Shown: positions 27,538-37,190, numbered from the stretch's first letter. The stretch: 64,000 nt of DNA from Bin55 sp965205545 (GCA_965205545.1 OZ242170.1:1798001-1862000), one strand, 5' to 3'. Program-made: numbers and translations. Notes: generated from the letters alone by a model not told the origin.

Positions 27538-28905
27538 ATGCACAAGAAGAAAACTGATCAAGAGCTACTAGCGCGCTTCTATCAAGCGGATGATGACTCA
27601 GCTCTCGAAGTTTTCGTCGAACGAAACAGGCAGTGGGCGTTGTCCAAAGCTCGTAGGTATTACCCTGAAGAAGCTGAGGACATCGTTCAGATTTCGGTAC
27701 TTCATCTCATGGATGCACAGCCAATTCGCGGCACGGTAGCCAATCCGCTGGGTTGGTGGAGCACCATCATTGGAGCCGTGGCTGTGGACCAACTTCGCAA
27801 GAAATACACTCGACATGAAAAGGAATATTCCAGTGTGGAATTCGAACTTGCTGAGTGGTTTGCACCAGGAATTGAGGATTGCGCGATTCGAGACCAATTA
27901 TTGGAGAGGATTCACGAGGCGATCAGCCAAATGGACGATTGCTTTAAGGAAACCTTGTTGAAACGCTACTTCGAGGATCTGACCTACAAACAGATTTCGC
28001 ACATATTGCGAATCAGTCCGGGCACCGTCGCTTCCCGTTTGGCACGTGGCATTGCTCGAATTCGCGACTCTCTAATTCAACGTGGCGTCTTGGATTTGGC
28101 AAATGAATTGGATTCCAATGGAGAAACGACAGTCATGTCAAACAAAAACAACAATCTTCTCACCCAACACACAAAATTTGTAAACAAATGGAACGATCTT
28201 TGGCTGATTGCCGGGGGTAAAGGATTGGGCCGATTTAAAGCCCAACTGAATGACGACGGAACCGTCCTCACAAGTTGGCGCTTGGACTTCCCCCTGTCCG
28301 AGAACTCGTATGATCCCGCACATCCAGAATCTGCTCCGGATCTTCTCTGGTTCGAGAACGAGCTGACCTTGGAAGATGCATGTTCATTCAAATGGTCGCG
28401 CTACAGATCAGCTGAAGGAGCGACAGGAAATGCACTTGCGATGATGCTTGATAAAGGATTGCACTACGGTGAGGATCAGGTGCTGTTTCTCGACGAAGAA
28501 TCCCAAGTTAGAGTGCAGTCCAATGGCAGCGCGCCTGCAACTGTCAAATCGCCAAATGACCATGCCGTTGTGCCCGACATCCTTTCGCCGTTGTACATTT
28601 GCCAGCTAGGTGCCGAGAAGGGTATCGAACGTCCAATCAATCTTCTCTGTTTTGAACGGCTCCATTCAGGAAGAAAGTGGGGAATACTCTCAACTAAGGG
28701 CACGTACTCAGGACGTAAAGGGCTGCCAACAGGTCTCAGTCACACGTTTGAGATTGAAATGGGTTCCTATACAAGTAGAGATATTTCCATCTGGACTGAC
28801 GACGAAGGCCGCTTGATCGGCCACGGCGATGAACGAGAAAACTACATAGTTGCTGGAGACGAAGCCACCGCACGAAAGCTTCTAGCTCAAAGGGCTGACA
28901 GTTAA
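27538..28905 (+). CDS. ECF-type sigma factor with a large C-terminal extension
   Basis: The first ~190 residues are an ECF sigma factor. A region-2 helix bundle is visible (ARRYYPEEAEDIVQISVLHL, with GWWSTIIGAVAVDQLRKK), as is a region-4 helix-turn-helix (CFKETLLKRYFEDLTYKQI and SPGTVASRLARGIARIR). About 265 further residues follow, predicted beta-rich, with no membrane segment and no recognised family (landmarks: GKGLGRFKAQLNDDG, ICQLGAEKGIERPINLLCFE, GSYTSRDISIWTDDEG). ECF factors usually end after region 4, so this is a fusion or an ECF group with a sensing or regulatory tail. No anti-sigma gene is adjacent. It reads divergently from rnc; the promoter it recognises is unknown. Confidence 0.82.
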   Translation: MHKKKTDQELLARFYQADDDSALEVFVERNRQWALSKARRYYPEEAEDIVQISVLHLMDAQPIRGTVANPLGWWSTIIGAVAVDQLRKKYTRHEKEYSSVEFELAEWFAPGIEDCAIRDQLLERIHEAISQMDDCFKETLLKRYFEDLTYKQISHILRISPGTVASRLARGIARIRDSLIQRGVLDLANELDSNGETTVMSNKNNNLLTQHTKFVNKWNDLWLIAGGKGLGRFKAQLNDDGTVLTSWRLDFPLSENSYDPAHPESAPDLLWFENELTLEDACSFKWSRYRSAEGATGNALAMMLDKGLHYGEDQVLFLDEESQVRVQSNGSAPATVKSPNDHAVVPDILSPLYICQLGAEKGIERPINLLCFERLHSGRKWGILSTKGTYSGRKGLPTGLSHTFEIEMGSYTSRDISIWTDDEGRLIGHGDERENYIVAGDEATARKLLAQRADS

Positions 28906-28944
28906 TAGATTTTGGCATCCAGAGATCACCTGCTGATGCGAACC

Positions 28945-30540
28945 CTACCACTCCAGTTCGCGAAGAGCTGACTCTCTTTCAAGCAAACGTCGAATCTCGT
29001 GCGCTCGGTTTGTATCGAGATAAGGGATTCGAATTAGCCAACGCGACAACCCCAAGTGGTAGGAAGCCGTATCCACACACAAATTTGCCATGTTCAATCG
29101 TCGATCAAACGGACTCTGTGTAACTCTAACTGCTTGAACCTTGTCGAAAGGAACGATTGCCCACGTGCGGAGCAACCAACCCTTGCGAAACATGATTGCG
29201 TTGTCGAGAACCTGATGGGCCAGACTCTGGACGAGTCTTTTGGCCGAATAGTAAGCCCATGCCGCTAGAGCAAATGTGACAAGCAACAACCAAGGGCTAA
29301 TGAGAAACGCCAGAATCGTGATGGGGATCAAGTAGAGGAGATTTCGCTTGACTCGACGTCGGGTTGCCTTTGAAACATCTATTGACTCCCAGGCGGACTT
29401 CTCAATATCCACCTTAGGCATTGCTTTCTTGAGAATGGTGATTGTCTCAGCTGGCTTTACAAGTGGTGCTAGCCAACTGGTCAATGGCGAGGTAAATTTC
29501 ACTCGGCCCTGTTCCGCAGCAGATGTGCTAAACCAAATTGACTCCCTTCTCCATATACGGGTTCGAAGATTGTTAACGACCTTGACGGCTTGGATTCGGT
29601 GGAGCGGAGTGTTTTGTCGTGCGCGTACAATCCAGCCGCTTTCAGCGGCCAACACGTCGCCATCGATCTGCAGTTGAAACTTGTAGTAGAGAACGAATGC
29701 AAAGAGCAGCGACGAAACTAAAAGCAGCGCAATGGCCAAACCGCCAAGAATCGCGACGTTTAGAATCAAGTCCGCAATTCTTATGTGATCGTTTAAGCTG
29801 ATGCGAATCCATGGAAACCATCCTTCGCCAAGAGACACGCTGACTAAATTTGTCGGGTCGATTGGCGGAAGGAATGCTTTGAGTATCGGACCAACAAGAT
29901 CGTATTGACCCATCACGAAACCCACAATCGCGGCGATTATGACAGGGATTTGAGTTCGCACTGTTGCCAGCTTGCAACAGTCCAGAAGCTTCAAGCTATG
30001 CAGGAATGTATCGGGAGCAAATTTCTTTGCCTCACCTGCTGATTCCACCAAACCCTGGGGAAGACTCTGTTGCTGTCGCGTTTTGTAGGATGCGACCAGA
30101 CTGCGCAGTTCTTCGACAACCTCCGCCCTGACAGCCTCGAGTTCTGCTTCAGATCCATGCCCTCCTGAGGTCTGAAGACTGAGTTTCACGGTGCCGAAGA
30201 GTCGGTGGACCGGAGATTGACTCGTATCTATGCCGTGTAACCGTTGATAGAGAATCGAACGGTGGTTCGTCGCCAATAGCCCTTGTCGAACAAGCACGCG
30301 ATCTTCAAGGAACTGGTAGCGAAACGAGTTGTGCACGACAAGAGACACAATCGAGACAACAATTCCTACCACAATCACCCCGGTTAGACCTATTAGCAAG
30401 AACGTCGTCATTCCAGGGGATTCGGCATCAGAAAGCACCGTTGCAATGAATGAGGCCAGAAGAATGAAAAATGCAATAGATGCTTTGCCCAGCATGGCAG
30501 AAGGGTGCAATTTGCACCAGCCCGCATCGCTATGGGTCAT
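28945..30540 (-). CDS. YdbT-like PH-domain membrane protein
   Basis: This is a 531-residue integral membrane protein with repeated bacterial pleckstrin-homology-like (bPH2, DUF304) modules. Hydrophobic pairs occur near residues 19-64, 200-280 and 400-435; after each comes a soluble segment of the type VLVRQGLLATNHRSILYQRLHGIDTSQ or GWIVRARQNTPLHRIQAVKV, and FRKGWLLRTWAIVPFDKVQAV near residue 440. This three-module build and the gene order after a one-module protein match YdbS/YdbT pairs, whose function is poorly known (linked in some bacteria to antimicrobial-peptide resistance). It starts four bases after the upstream partner stops. Confidence 0.8.
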   Translation of the reverse strand: MTHSDAGWCKLHPSAMLGKASIAFFILLASFIATVLSDAESPGMTTFLLIGLTGVIVVGIVVSIVSLVVHNSFRYQFLEDRVLVRQGLLATNHRSILYQRLHGIDTSQSPVHRLFGTVKLSLQTSGGHGSEAELEAVRAEVVEELRSLVASYKTRQQQSLPQGLVESAGEAKKFAPDTFLHSLKLLDCCKLATVRTQIPVIIAAIVGFVMGQYDLVGPILKAFLPPIDPTNLVSVSLGEGWFPWIRISLNDHIRIADLILNVAILGGLAIALLLVSSLLFAFVLYYKFQLQIDGDVLAAESGWIVRARQNTPLHRIQAVKVVNNLRTRIWRRESIWFSTSAAEQGRVKFTSPLTSWLAPLVKPAETITILKKAMPKVDIEKSAWESIDVSKATRRRVKRNLLYLIPITILAFLISPWLLLVTFALAAWAYYSAKRLVQSLAHQVLDNAIMFRKGWLLRTWAIVPFDKVQAVRVTQSPFDRRLNMANLCVDTASYHLGLSRWLIRIPYLDTNRAHEIRRLLERESALRELEW

Positions 30541-30544
30541 TTGA

Positions 30545-31051
30545 TCACTTGGAATTTGGGGGAATCAATTCATTGCGGAGAGCATTTGCCTCCACCTCGT
30601 CGAGATTGTGCACGGAGACCCGGTGACTTCGTACTCCTGCCGTATGAACTCTCAAAGTTGCCAATTCAAAGGCTTGTTGAAGCATGCCTCGCGACACATC
30701 TACAAACTGAACTCTATTTCGAGGAATCACGGTGTGGGTTCGCCAGAGAAGACCGTAGCGATAATGCAAGCCTTGCGCATCCAGCTTGTAGGTTCGGCGA
30801 AAGTGACGACCTATGACAATTGCAAGGAACCACAAGAAGATAGCCAAGAGAACCGGTATCCAGTGGATGGCAGTCAGCAATCCTCGCAACACTTCCCACC
30901 GTGTTCCAAAATTTAGTGCCAGAAGTAGCAATCCGATCAAAAAGCAGTTGCCCAAATAGCCACCAATTGCCACCGCAAGTCCACTTCGGGGAAAGCGATG
31001 AAACCCGTTTCTTTCTTCTTCGGCGGCTGTGCCAGGCGGGTCCTCATTCAT
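30545..31051 (-). CDS. YdbS-like PH-domain membrane protein
   Basis: This 168-residue protein has two transmembrane helices (about 25-45 and 60-82) and one bPH2 module (YKLDAQGLHYRYGLLWRTHT, then VIPRNRVQFVDVSRG and HTAGVRSHRVSVHNL). It matches the small partner of YdbS/YdbT pairs and is followed after four bases by the large partner, so the two very probably form a complex. The acidic N-terminal 16 residues are not membrane-spanning. Function of the pair is not established. Confidence 0.8.
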   Translation of the reverse strand: MNEDPPGTAAEEERNGFHRFPRSGLAVAIGGYLGNCFLIGLLLLALNFGTRWEVLRGLLTAIHWIPVLLAIFLWFLAIVIGRHFRRTYKLDAQGLHYRYGLLWRTHTVIPRNRVQFVDVSRGMLQQAFELATLRVHTAGVRSHRVSVHNLDEVEANALRNELIPPNSK

Positions 31052-31291
31052 GCGTTGGGCACTTTGCGGTCAACTTCACAGAAATCATTGAGCGAACATG
31101 GTGCAAAAAAGCAAATGTCGCGTTGCGTCAATCGCTCAATCGCTACGACTACTAGCGAAACACAAGACTAAGACTCCAGAGAACCTGCAGGAAATTAACT
31201 ACATCCTTGTGCGTCTTGTATGTGAACAGGTGAACCCTGCCGTCTACTTTGTTCCTCCTGCGGGATCGATGCGGCCTCCAACACACCCACA

Positions 31292-32698
31292 TCAATTCTG
31301 AGTTTCGCTGTGGCGTCCTATAGATCGAAAATTCGACATCATGTCGTTCCACCCTCTCTTCAATGCACCAGCGCGAAAACGCCAAATCACAAGCGCAGCA
31401 AAAGCGCCAACCGAAGCATATTGGACGTACTGTACAGCGTGAGTGTGTTCCTGCTCGAGATTCGCAAAAATTTGAAACCCCGTAGCTAACAGCAGGAAAT
31501 CGATCCCTATTCCAACAGTTGCGGTAACAGTCATGACGACAACGACGTAAATCGTGGCAAATCGCGGCCCAAATTGGCTCAGGACTACTGAAATTGTTGC
31601 TGTATTCGTGGCCGGACCAGTCATTAGAAAAATCAGCGCAGCACCGGGACTGATTCCCTTAGCGACCATTGCTGCCGCCATGGGCGTGCTGGCACTAGCA
31701 CAAATGTAAAGTGGTACTCCCAACAAGAGCATGACTGGGTAGGAAATCCACCGTGCAAACTCACTGTCGCCAATGCCGCTGGGCACGAACAGGAAAATGA
31801 TTCCTCCTAGGAACACTCCTACGAGCAGAGCAAAGAGGATATCGTCAGCAATGTTGACGAACCCATAGCGAAAGACGTGACGCGCTACTTTGCGCAATGT
31901 CAACGGTTCTTGCTGAGCGCCGCCATCAAAAATCTTAACGACGTCGACACCCTTGGGGTCTTCACGGGTAGCGGTTCCCTGAGGGCGCAAGACTTGGAGA
32001 AGACTCAACGATCGCAACGCTTTGAGGAAGCCGTTCGTCGAGTTTGTTGTTGCCTCGCGCAATCGCGCTAGGCTAACGTAGCAATCTTCCTGATCCGGCA
32101 CTAGGTATTCGTGACCGCTCGCATCACGTGCGGTGCCAAATGGCTCGGAAGAAGTCCCAAATGCGCAGCAATCATCCTCGGTCGCAACGACGGCCTCGCA
32201 GCAATCAGTTTCAACAGCAGGAGCATCGCAACAATCGTCAACCATTGCAGGCTTGTCAACTCTCTCCTCCTTTCTAGCGAAACCAACGCAAAACAAGCCC
32301 GCTACAACTGCGGTGACAAACGAGACGACGGGGCGTGTAACAGCTGCGATCCAACCAAAGAAAACATTGGTAATCAAGATTGAGTCTGCGCCGGTCTCAG
32401 GCGCCGTGATAAGAAACGACATGCAGGCCGAACGTGACGCTCCCTTGTTGCGCATCTCGGCTACAACAGGCAGTACCGAGCAACTGCACAAGGGAATGGG
32501 AACACCGACCGCGGCACTAGTCGCTATGGAGCCAAAGTTGTCCTTTTGCAGCCACCGCATGACTGCCTGTCGGGAAATGAAGACATGCATGACCCCAGAT
32601 AGGAATAGCCCCAGAAGAAGGACAGGAGAAAGCTCAAGCATCACGTCCCAAAAGAACGTTGCCAGCTTTGTAGCCGTGCCGATCGCCTGCTCTAGCAT
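31292..32698 (-). CDS. SO_0444-family Cu/Zn efflux permease
   Basis: This 468-residue permease of the YraQ/ArsP-like DUF318 group has about ten membrane segments. The family motif with two cysteines (PIPLCSCSVLPVVAEMRNKG) is near residue 70, and the second half repeats it in altered form (GVPLYICASASTPMAAAMV). Between the halves lies a cytosolic loop carrying three Cys-Cys pairs (DDCCDAP, TDCCEAV, DDCCAFG), expected to bind soft metal ions. This is typical of the SO_0444-type proposed Cu/Zn efflux proteins; the substrate is inferred from family naming. No ArsR/MerR-type regulator lies next to it. Confidence 0.8.
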   Translation of the reverse strand: MLEQAIGTATKLATFFWDVMLELSPVLLLGLFLSGVMHVFISRQAVMRWLQKDNFGSIATSAAVGVPIPLCSCSVLPVVAEMRNKGASRSACMSFLITAPETGADSILITNVFFGWIAAVTRPVVSFVTAVVAGLFCVGFARKEERVDKPAMVDDCCDAPAVETDCCEAVVATEDDCCAFGTSSEPFGTARDASGHEYLVPDQEDCYVSLARLREATTNSTNGFLKALRSLSLLQVLRPQGTATREDPKGVDVVKIFDGGAQQEPLTLRKVARHVFRYGFVNIADDILFALLVGVFLGGIIFLFVPSGIGDSEFARWISYPVMLLLGVPLYICASASTPMAAAMVAKGISPGAALIFLMTGPATNTATISVVLSQFGPRFATIYVVVVMTVTATVGIGIDFLLLATGFQIFANLEQEHTHAVQYVQYASVGAFAALVIWRFRAGALKRGWNDMMSNFRSIGRHSETQN

Positions 32699-32782
32699 TT
32701 GGCTACGGGACTACGTGTCCAATGCCACGATTCAATGGCTGAAAATCTGGGAGGAACGCAACATTTGCCTTTGTGCAGTCAC

Positions 32783-33301
32783 CTACCTGAGGATCAATTG
32801 CCACGACACACCAAACCGGTCTTCGACCCAGGCAAACTTTTCCCCCCATTCATAGCTGTCCAGTGGCATGAGAACGTTGCCGTCTTCGCTCAACGCAGTC
32901 GACAATCTCGTGATCTCGCTCTCCGATTCACACTCCACAAACAATGAAATGGAGGGGGTAAACGTGAATGCATGTTCGATGGGACTGTCGCTCATGCGTA
33001 CGTCTTGACCACCTATGTTGACTGTGGCAAACATGATCAAGTCGGACGCGTCTGGATTGGAGTCTCCCCACTTCTCTACCTCGACAATGCGGCTGTTGGG
33101 AATCAACTCCACGTAGAAGTCCATTGCCTCTTGGGCTTTTCCCTCAAACATTAGAAAGGGAGTAACAGATTGTGTCATGGTTGGTGCGATTTCCTCCTTA
33201 TTCAGCTGAGCAGCCGAGTGAGCACAACCGGAGAAAATCGGTAACAGGACTAGGAAAAGTGCAATGAGCAATGCCCGGCTGCCCTTTTCATGCCAAGTCA
33301 T
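32783..33301 (-). CDS. VOC (glyoxalase-fold, PhnB-like) domain lipoprotein
   Basis: From the ATG at 33299-33301 (upstream GGTGGA) the protein starts with a lipoprotein signal peptide ending in the lipobox FSGC near residue 25. The residue after Cys is Ala, so outer-membrane targeting is expected. The rest (about residues 40-172) is a PhnB/3-demethylubiquinone-methyltransferase-like VOC domain: TPFLMFEGKAQEAMDFYVEL, VNIGGQDVRMSDSP and EWGEKFAWVEDRFGVSWQL. Such domains are usually cytosolic stand-alone proteins, so a membrane-anchored form is unusual. An upstream in-frame extension (to 33382) would bury the signal peptide and is rejected. The metal ligands typical of active glyoxalases are not evident. 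Confidence 0.8.
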   Translation of the reverse strand: MTWHEKGSRALLIALFLVLLPIFSGCAHSAAQLNKEEIAPTMTQSVTPFLMFEGKAQEAMDFYVELIPNSRIVEVEKWGDSNPDASDLIMFATVNIGGQDVRMSDSPIEHAFTFTPSISLFVECESESEITRLSTALSEDGNVLMPLDSYEWGEKFAWVEDRFGVSWQLILR

Positions 33302-33341
33302 GCAATTTCCACCCGTCTGACTGTAGTCGGCATTTACGAAA

Positions 33342-36300
33342 CTACGAGACCTCAGGATTGTAGGGTTCCGCATCTTCATCATCGTTTACTCCGTCTCCAT
33401 CGTCGTCGTCGTCAAAACGATTCATCACCCCATCGTTGTCTGTGTCCCTGGGATATTCATCGTCGTCATCCGCGATGCCGTCAGCGTCGTCATCCTCGTC
33501 TTCGTTATTGCCTACTCCATCTTCATCCGAGTCGAACCATTCCGATTGATCTCCTGGAAATGCATCGAGATTGTTTCCCCAACCGTCATAGTCGGAATCC
33601 TCCCACTCGGTTGGAATCAACGGCAATGCGTCTGCATGGTCCGCATAGCCATCGTCGTCATCGTTGTCGTCGAATGTATTGGGCACTCCATCTCCATCGA
33701 AGTCGCCAGCAACATTGTTTAGCCTTGAATCTCCATCGTAACTTCCGTCGACTCGATCAATGGGAGTAATTTCACTGGAATAGACTAGGTATACATGCCC
33801 AGGGCTTGTTTCCTCATGCCCTGTTAGGGGTGCGCCGATCGCGACCTCCGTGCCACCGTCTCCATCAAGATCACCTACGGATGCGACCGACAGACCCACG
33901 CCATCGGGCATCTCGGACCCAAGAATCTGGTTAAAAGTCGTAAGTTCCTCCAGTAGCGGATGTAGGCCGGCAATTACCCAACCAGCAAGCTCATTATTGG
34001 AATCTCCAAGCAACTCCCTCTGGGCGTTGGAGGATTCCAGCATTTGCTCTGCCGTCATATGAAGCGCGCCGCCCAAGCCAGTGGCCCAGTTAAAACTCAC
34101 GGTCTCCCAAAAATCGCCACCCCACAACACTTCGTTTATGCCGTCACCGTCCACATCCACCGCAGCCGTAGCGACGTTGCAACAGGCCCTTGTGTGAGCT
34201 AATCCATAAATCAGAAATGAATTGGGTTGATAGCGCGTACTGTCAATTGCGATGCGTGAATCACTTGTGTAGTCGTGATCATCGCTTGCCTGAAGGTCTC
34301 TTCCAGATATCACAAACCCCCAAAAATGTCGTTCACTGCGTACGATGAGATCGGAGTGACCATCCCCGTCAATGTCACCGTCCGCAACAAACCTCAATCC
34401 AATGCCGCTTATCGGTTGGCTTACTGAATCACCTTCGATGGTCCATGTGTCGGGGGTAATCTGAAATGATGCTGGATCTATTTCTTGGTCTACAACGCCG
34501 TCCGCTTTGTCAGCTTGTTCCAACTGACTGAATGGAATGATGAAGATTGCACCATTGCCATCTACGCCATAGGTTTGACCCGCAATAGCGAGCTCCGGCG
34601 TACCATCGCCATCAAAATCCCCATCCAGGGACACGCTGCTGCCAATTGCATCTCCTTCCTCGCCAAGAATTGCTGTGATCAATCCCTCATCGAGTGCATC
34701 GTCGAGGTTTAGAACTGTGTATGGAGGCTCGACGTCGTCATCTTGTGGTGTAAGCAGGGAGTCGGGAATAAAGTACGCGGCTCCCGAATTGCTGTCGATC
34801 CCACTAGCGCCAATTAGCAAATCGTCTTTGCCGTTGCCATTGGCATCACCCGCGGAAATGCCAACACCGATAGCTCCATTGTTGTTGCTGCCTACAAGCT
34901 GCACGGAGAGTGTGCCAGCGTCAAAGTTCGCTACGTTCACGACGCGATCCGAAGTGCCATCCTTGGCATCCATAGCTGTGAGTTCACTGGCATAGAGGAT
35001 GTAAACGGCCCCGGACTCAATTTCTTCCTCATCAACCGTATGCGTGTACCCTAAACTTGGGATCAGCAATTCTGGGGTTCCATCGTCATTGATATCCGCG
35101 ACGGCAAGTGAAGTTCCGATCACAGCGTCTTCTTGATCTCCAATGATCTTCCAAGAATGAGAGCCCTGAGAGACATTCGCGAGTTGAATGATGCGATCAG
35201 AGGTCCCGTCTGCAGCATCTAGATCTTGTAGATCCTCTGTAGACACAATGTAAACCGCCCCTACATTTTCGACATCTCCTTGATCCCACAGCTGTGCGCT
35301 CACCATGAACTCCATGAATCCATCACCGTCCAGATCGCCAATTTGCGAAATGAATCCTCCAGCAGCGTCAAGAGTGTTTTCGCCCACTAGCTGCCAAGAA
35401 GACAAATCGGTTTTGCTCGGGTCAAGAGGAAATGCGTCCAAGTCGTCTTCGGTGCCGTCGTTGTCGTCGTCGGTGTCTGCATTGTCCCCAATGCCATCCC
35501 CGTCAGTGTCATAGGCTTCCTCCGGGTCTTCGGGAAATGCATCTGTGTTGTCACCCACACCGTCGCCATCAGTATCCGCGGATTCGGATGGGTCAAATGG
35601 AAACGGATCGGCATTGTCACCTACGCCATCGCCATCACTATCGTATTGTTCGGAGGCGTCGAAAGGAAATGCATCTGTATTGTTTCCTACGCCGTCCTCG
35701 TCTGTATCGAGAAACTCTGTCGCATCGAGCGGAAACGCATCTAGTTCGTCAATGATTCCATCTCCATCGTCGTCAGCATCCGCGCCGTCGCCAATGCCAT
35801 CGCCGTCGGTGTCTAGCCAATCGTCAGGATCGTCAGGGACAGCGTCAACGGGATCGACAAATCCGTCTCCATCCGTGTCTGGAAAAGAAGGTCGGAGAGC
35901 TGCGAATTGCCACTGCACTGTGTTCATTGCAAGAACTGCATTGGCGGCGAATTCGTCTGCGATATCGACGCCACAATCGTTGTTGTAGCAACCCTCAAGC
36001 TCGGGATTGGAAAACACCGTGCTCTTGTTCTGTCCCGTTCTTCCATACGACATGATCGTGTGAAATTCGCCTGCAACCGAATGTCCACGCGCGAATCTCC
36101 ACGATCCTATCTCGCCCTGCCACTCGGAGTGTCCAAGTCCGAGAATGTGTCCCAACTCGTGGGCCGTGGTATCGGCAGGACAACCTGTCAGCACGTATGC
36201 GGTATAGATGCGATCGTCCCGCAGAGGCATGTAACCTCGCCAGCCCCATCCATTGATATAGGTGTAGCCACATATGAACTGAGGCGCATCGGTCGCTCCC

Positions 36301-37190
36301 TTGAAGACAACGGCCATGTCAGCACCATGCCGATCGCCTTCCTCCGCCATTTCGAAAATGTTGATAGCACTGAAATTCTGGTAGTCATTGACATCCACTG
36401 GAATCATGCCAACAAGTCGAAACCTAAACATCAACCCGCTGTTTTCCACATACGAATTCGTCGTGGTCATGAGATGCTGGATGCGTGCGTAGACGCCGTC
36501 GAGTTGAGCTGCCGCAAACCCGGGACTGTACATGGCAAGAACGTCGATGGTTGCCCCTTCCGGCGTGGACTCAGCATCATTCGGATCTGTTCCTTGCTCT
36601 TCTTCGTTGATGTCGCCTACACCATCGCCATCCGAATCTTTGAGGTAGTCCAATTCGGTAGTCGAAAACGAATCGAAAAGGTTCACAGCATCCTTGGCGA
36701 GTATTACGTCCTGGTAGCCTCCTGATCGATTCCAATTCCTGTATAGATTGATGATGAGATATTGATCACCTTGTAGCGCTGTGTTGGCATCGATCCCAGG
36801 TGCAAAGTCGCCTTGAAACGTTGCTGCCTCACTCGAATCGTTCGCGGGAACCAGTTGATCAACCAATACATTTCCAATGTACGTTCGCCTACCTGTGGTT
36901 CGGTCAGTCGTAGCAAACACGTCAAACCGCAAATACTGCGTGTCGCGCTCTCTGAAACTGGTGAATCCCGCGGTGATCTGTAACTTACCGTCCTCTGTCC
37001 TCTCAAATGTGCACGGGCAATCAATATAGAGACGATTTGCGTTTGCCCAAACGCCAGTGCAAAGGCACAGTAAACAGGAGACTACCAATACCTGAATCGC
37101 GTTTCTGTAGAAACTGTTGGGGTTCCTCCCACTGAACGCAAGGTTTTTCACCTTTGCTTTCAATCTCTCTTGCAAACGTTTAATCTTCAA
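33342..37190 (-). CDS. Secreted metzincin-type metalloprotease with TSP3 and FG-GAP repeats
   Basis: This is a 1282-residue exported protein. A signal peptide ends near VWANANR (about residue 50). After a small beta domain and one Asp-rich repeat comes a protease domain with TTAHELGHILGLGHS (zinc ligands His344, His348 and His354, catalytic Glu345) and a Met-turn HTIMSYG, the metzincin pattern HEXXHXXGXXH. A run of calcium-binding thrombospondin type 3 repeats follows (DTDGDGxGDxxD units, about residues 435-592), then FG-GAP/integrin-like beta-propeller repeats (GDxDGDGxxE), then more TSP3 repeats to the end. The start is a TTG with GAGG upstream. It is probably exported by the Sec pathway and possibly by type II secretion. 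Confidence 0.88.
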   Translation of the reverse strand: MKIKRLQERLKAKVKNLAFSGRNPNSFYRNAIQVLVVSCLLCLCTGVWANANRLYIDCPCTFERTEDGKLQITAGFTSFRERDTQYLRFDVFATTDRTTGRRTYIGNVLVDQLVPANDSSEAATFQGDFAPGIDANTALQGDQYLIINLYRNWNRSGGYQDVILAKDAVNLFDSFSTTELDYLKDSDGDGVGDINEEEQGTDPNDAESTPEGATIDVLAMYSPGFAAAQLDGVYARIQHLMTTTNSYVENSGLMFRFRLVGMIPVDVNDYQNFSAINIFEMAEEGDRHGADMAVVFKGATDAPQFICGYTYINGWGWRGYMPLRDDRIYTAYVLTGCPADTTAHELGHILGLGHSEWQGEIGSWRFARGHSVAGEFHTIMSYGRTGQNKSTVFSNPELEGCYNNDCGVDIADEFAANAVLAMNTVQWQFAALRPSFPDTDGDGFVDPVDAVPDDPDDWLDTDGDGIGDGADADDDGDGIIDELDAFPLDATEFLDTDEDGVGNNTDAFPFDASEQYDSDGDGVGDNADPFPFDPSESADTDGDGVGDNTDAFPEDPEEAYDTDGDGIGDNADTDDDNDGTEDDLDAFPLDPSKTDLSSWQLVGENTLDAAGGFISQIGDLDGDGFMEFMVSAQLWDQGDVENVGAVYIVSTEDLQDLDAADGTSDRIIQLANVSQGSHSWKIIGDQEDAVIGTSLAVADINDDGTPELLIPSLGYTHTVDEEEIESGAVYILYASELTAMDAKDGTSDRVVNVANFDAGTLSVQLVGSNNNGAIGVGISAGDANGNGKDDLLIGASGIDSNSGAAYFIPDSLLTPQDDDVEPPYTVLNLDDALDEGLITAILGEEGDAIGSSVSLDGDFDGDGTPELAIAGQTYGVDGNGAIFIIPFSQLEQADKADGVVDQEIDPASFQITPDTWTIEGDSVSQPISGIGLRFVADGDIDGDGHSDLIVRSERHFWGFVISGRDLQASDDHDYTSDSRIAIDSTRYQPNSFLIYGLAHTRACCNVATAAVDVDGDGINEVLWGGDFWETVSFNWATGLGGALHMTAEQMLESSNAQRELLGDSNNELAGWVIAGLHPLLEELTTFNQILGSEMPDGVGLSVASVGDLDGDGGTEVAIGAPLTGHEETSPGHVYLVYSSEITPIDRVDGSYDGDSRLNNVAGDFDGDGVPNTFDDNDDDDGYADHADALPLIPTEWEDSDYDGWGNNLDAFPGDQSEWFDSDEDGVGNNEDEDDDADGIADDDDEYPRDTDNDGVMNRFDDDDDGDGVNDDEDAEPYNPEVS
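35413..35883. repeat. Thrombospondin type 3 (calcium-binding) repeat block
   Basis: On the minus strand this stretch encodes tandem DTDGDGxGDNxDxFPxDPxE-type units of about 23 residues, each alternating a calcium-loop motif with an AFP/PFP-containing spacer. A second, shorter block of the same type lies at the C-terminal end of the same gene (about 33378-33710). The DNA copies are diverged but similar enough to recombine. Confidence 0.85.

Noticed and set aside
27324..27557. A basic 77-codon frame upstream of the sigma factor gene
   Set aside because: No ribosome site, it overlaps the start of the sigma factor, and the sequence is low-complexity Lys/Arg without family resemblance.
35425..35755. 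CRISPR-like regular repeats
   Set aside because: Periodicity is explained by thrombospondin type 3 coding repeats; units are diverged and no spacers exist between identical repeats.
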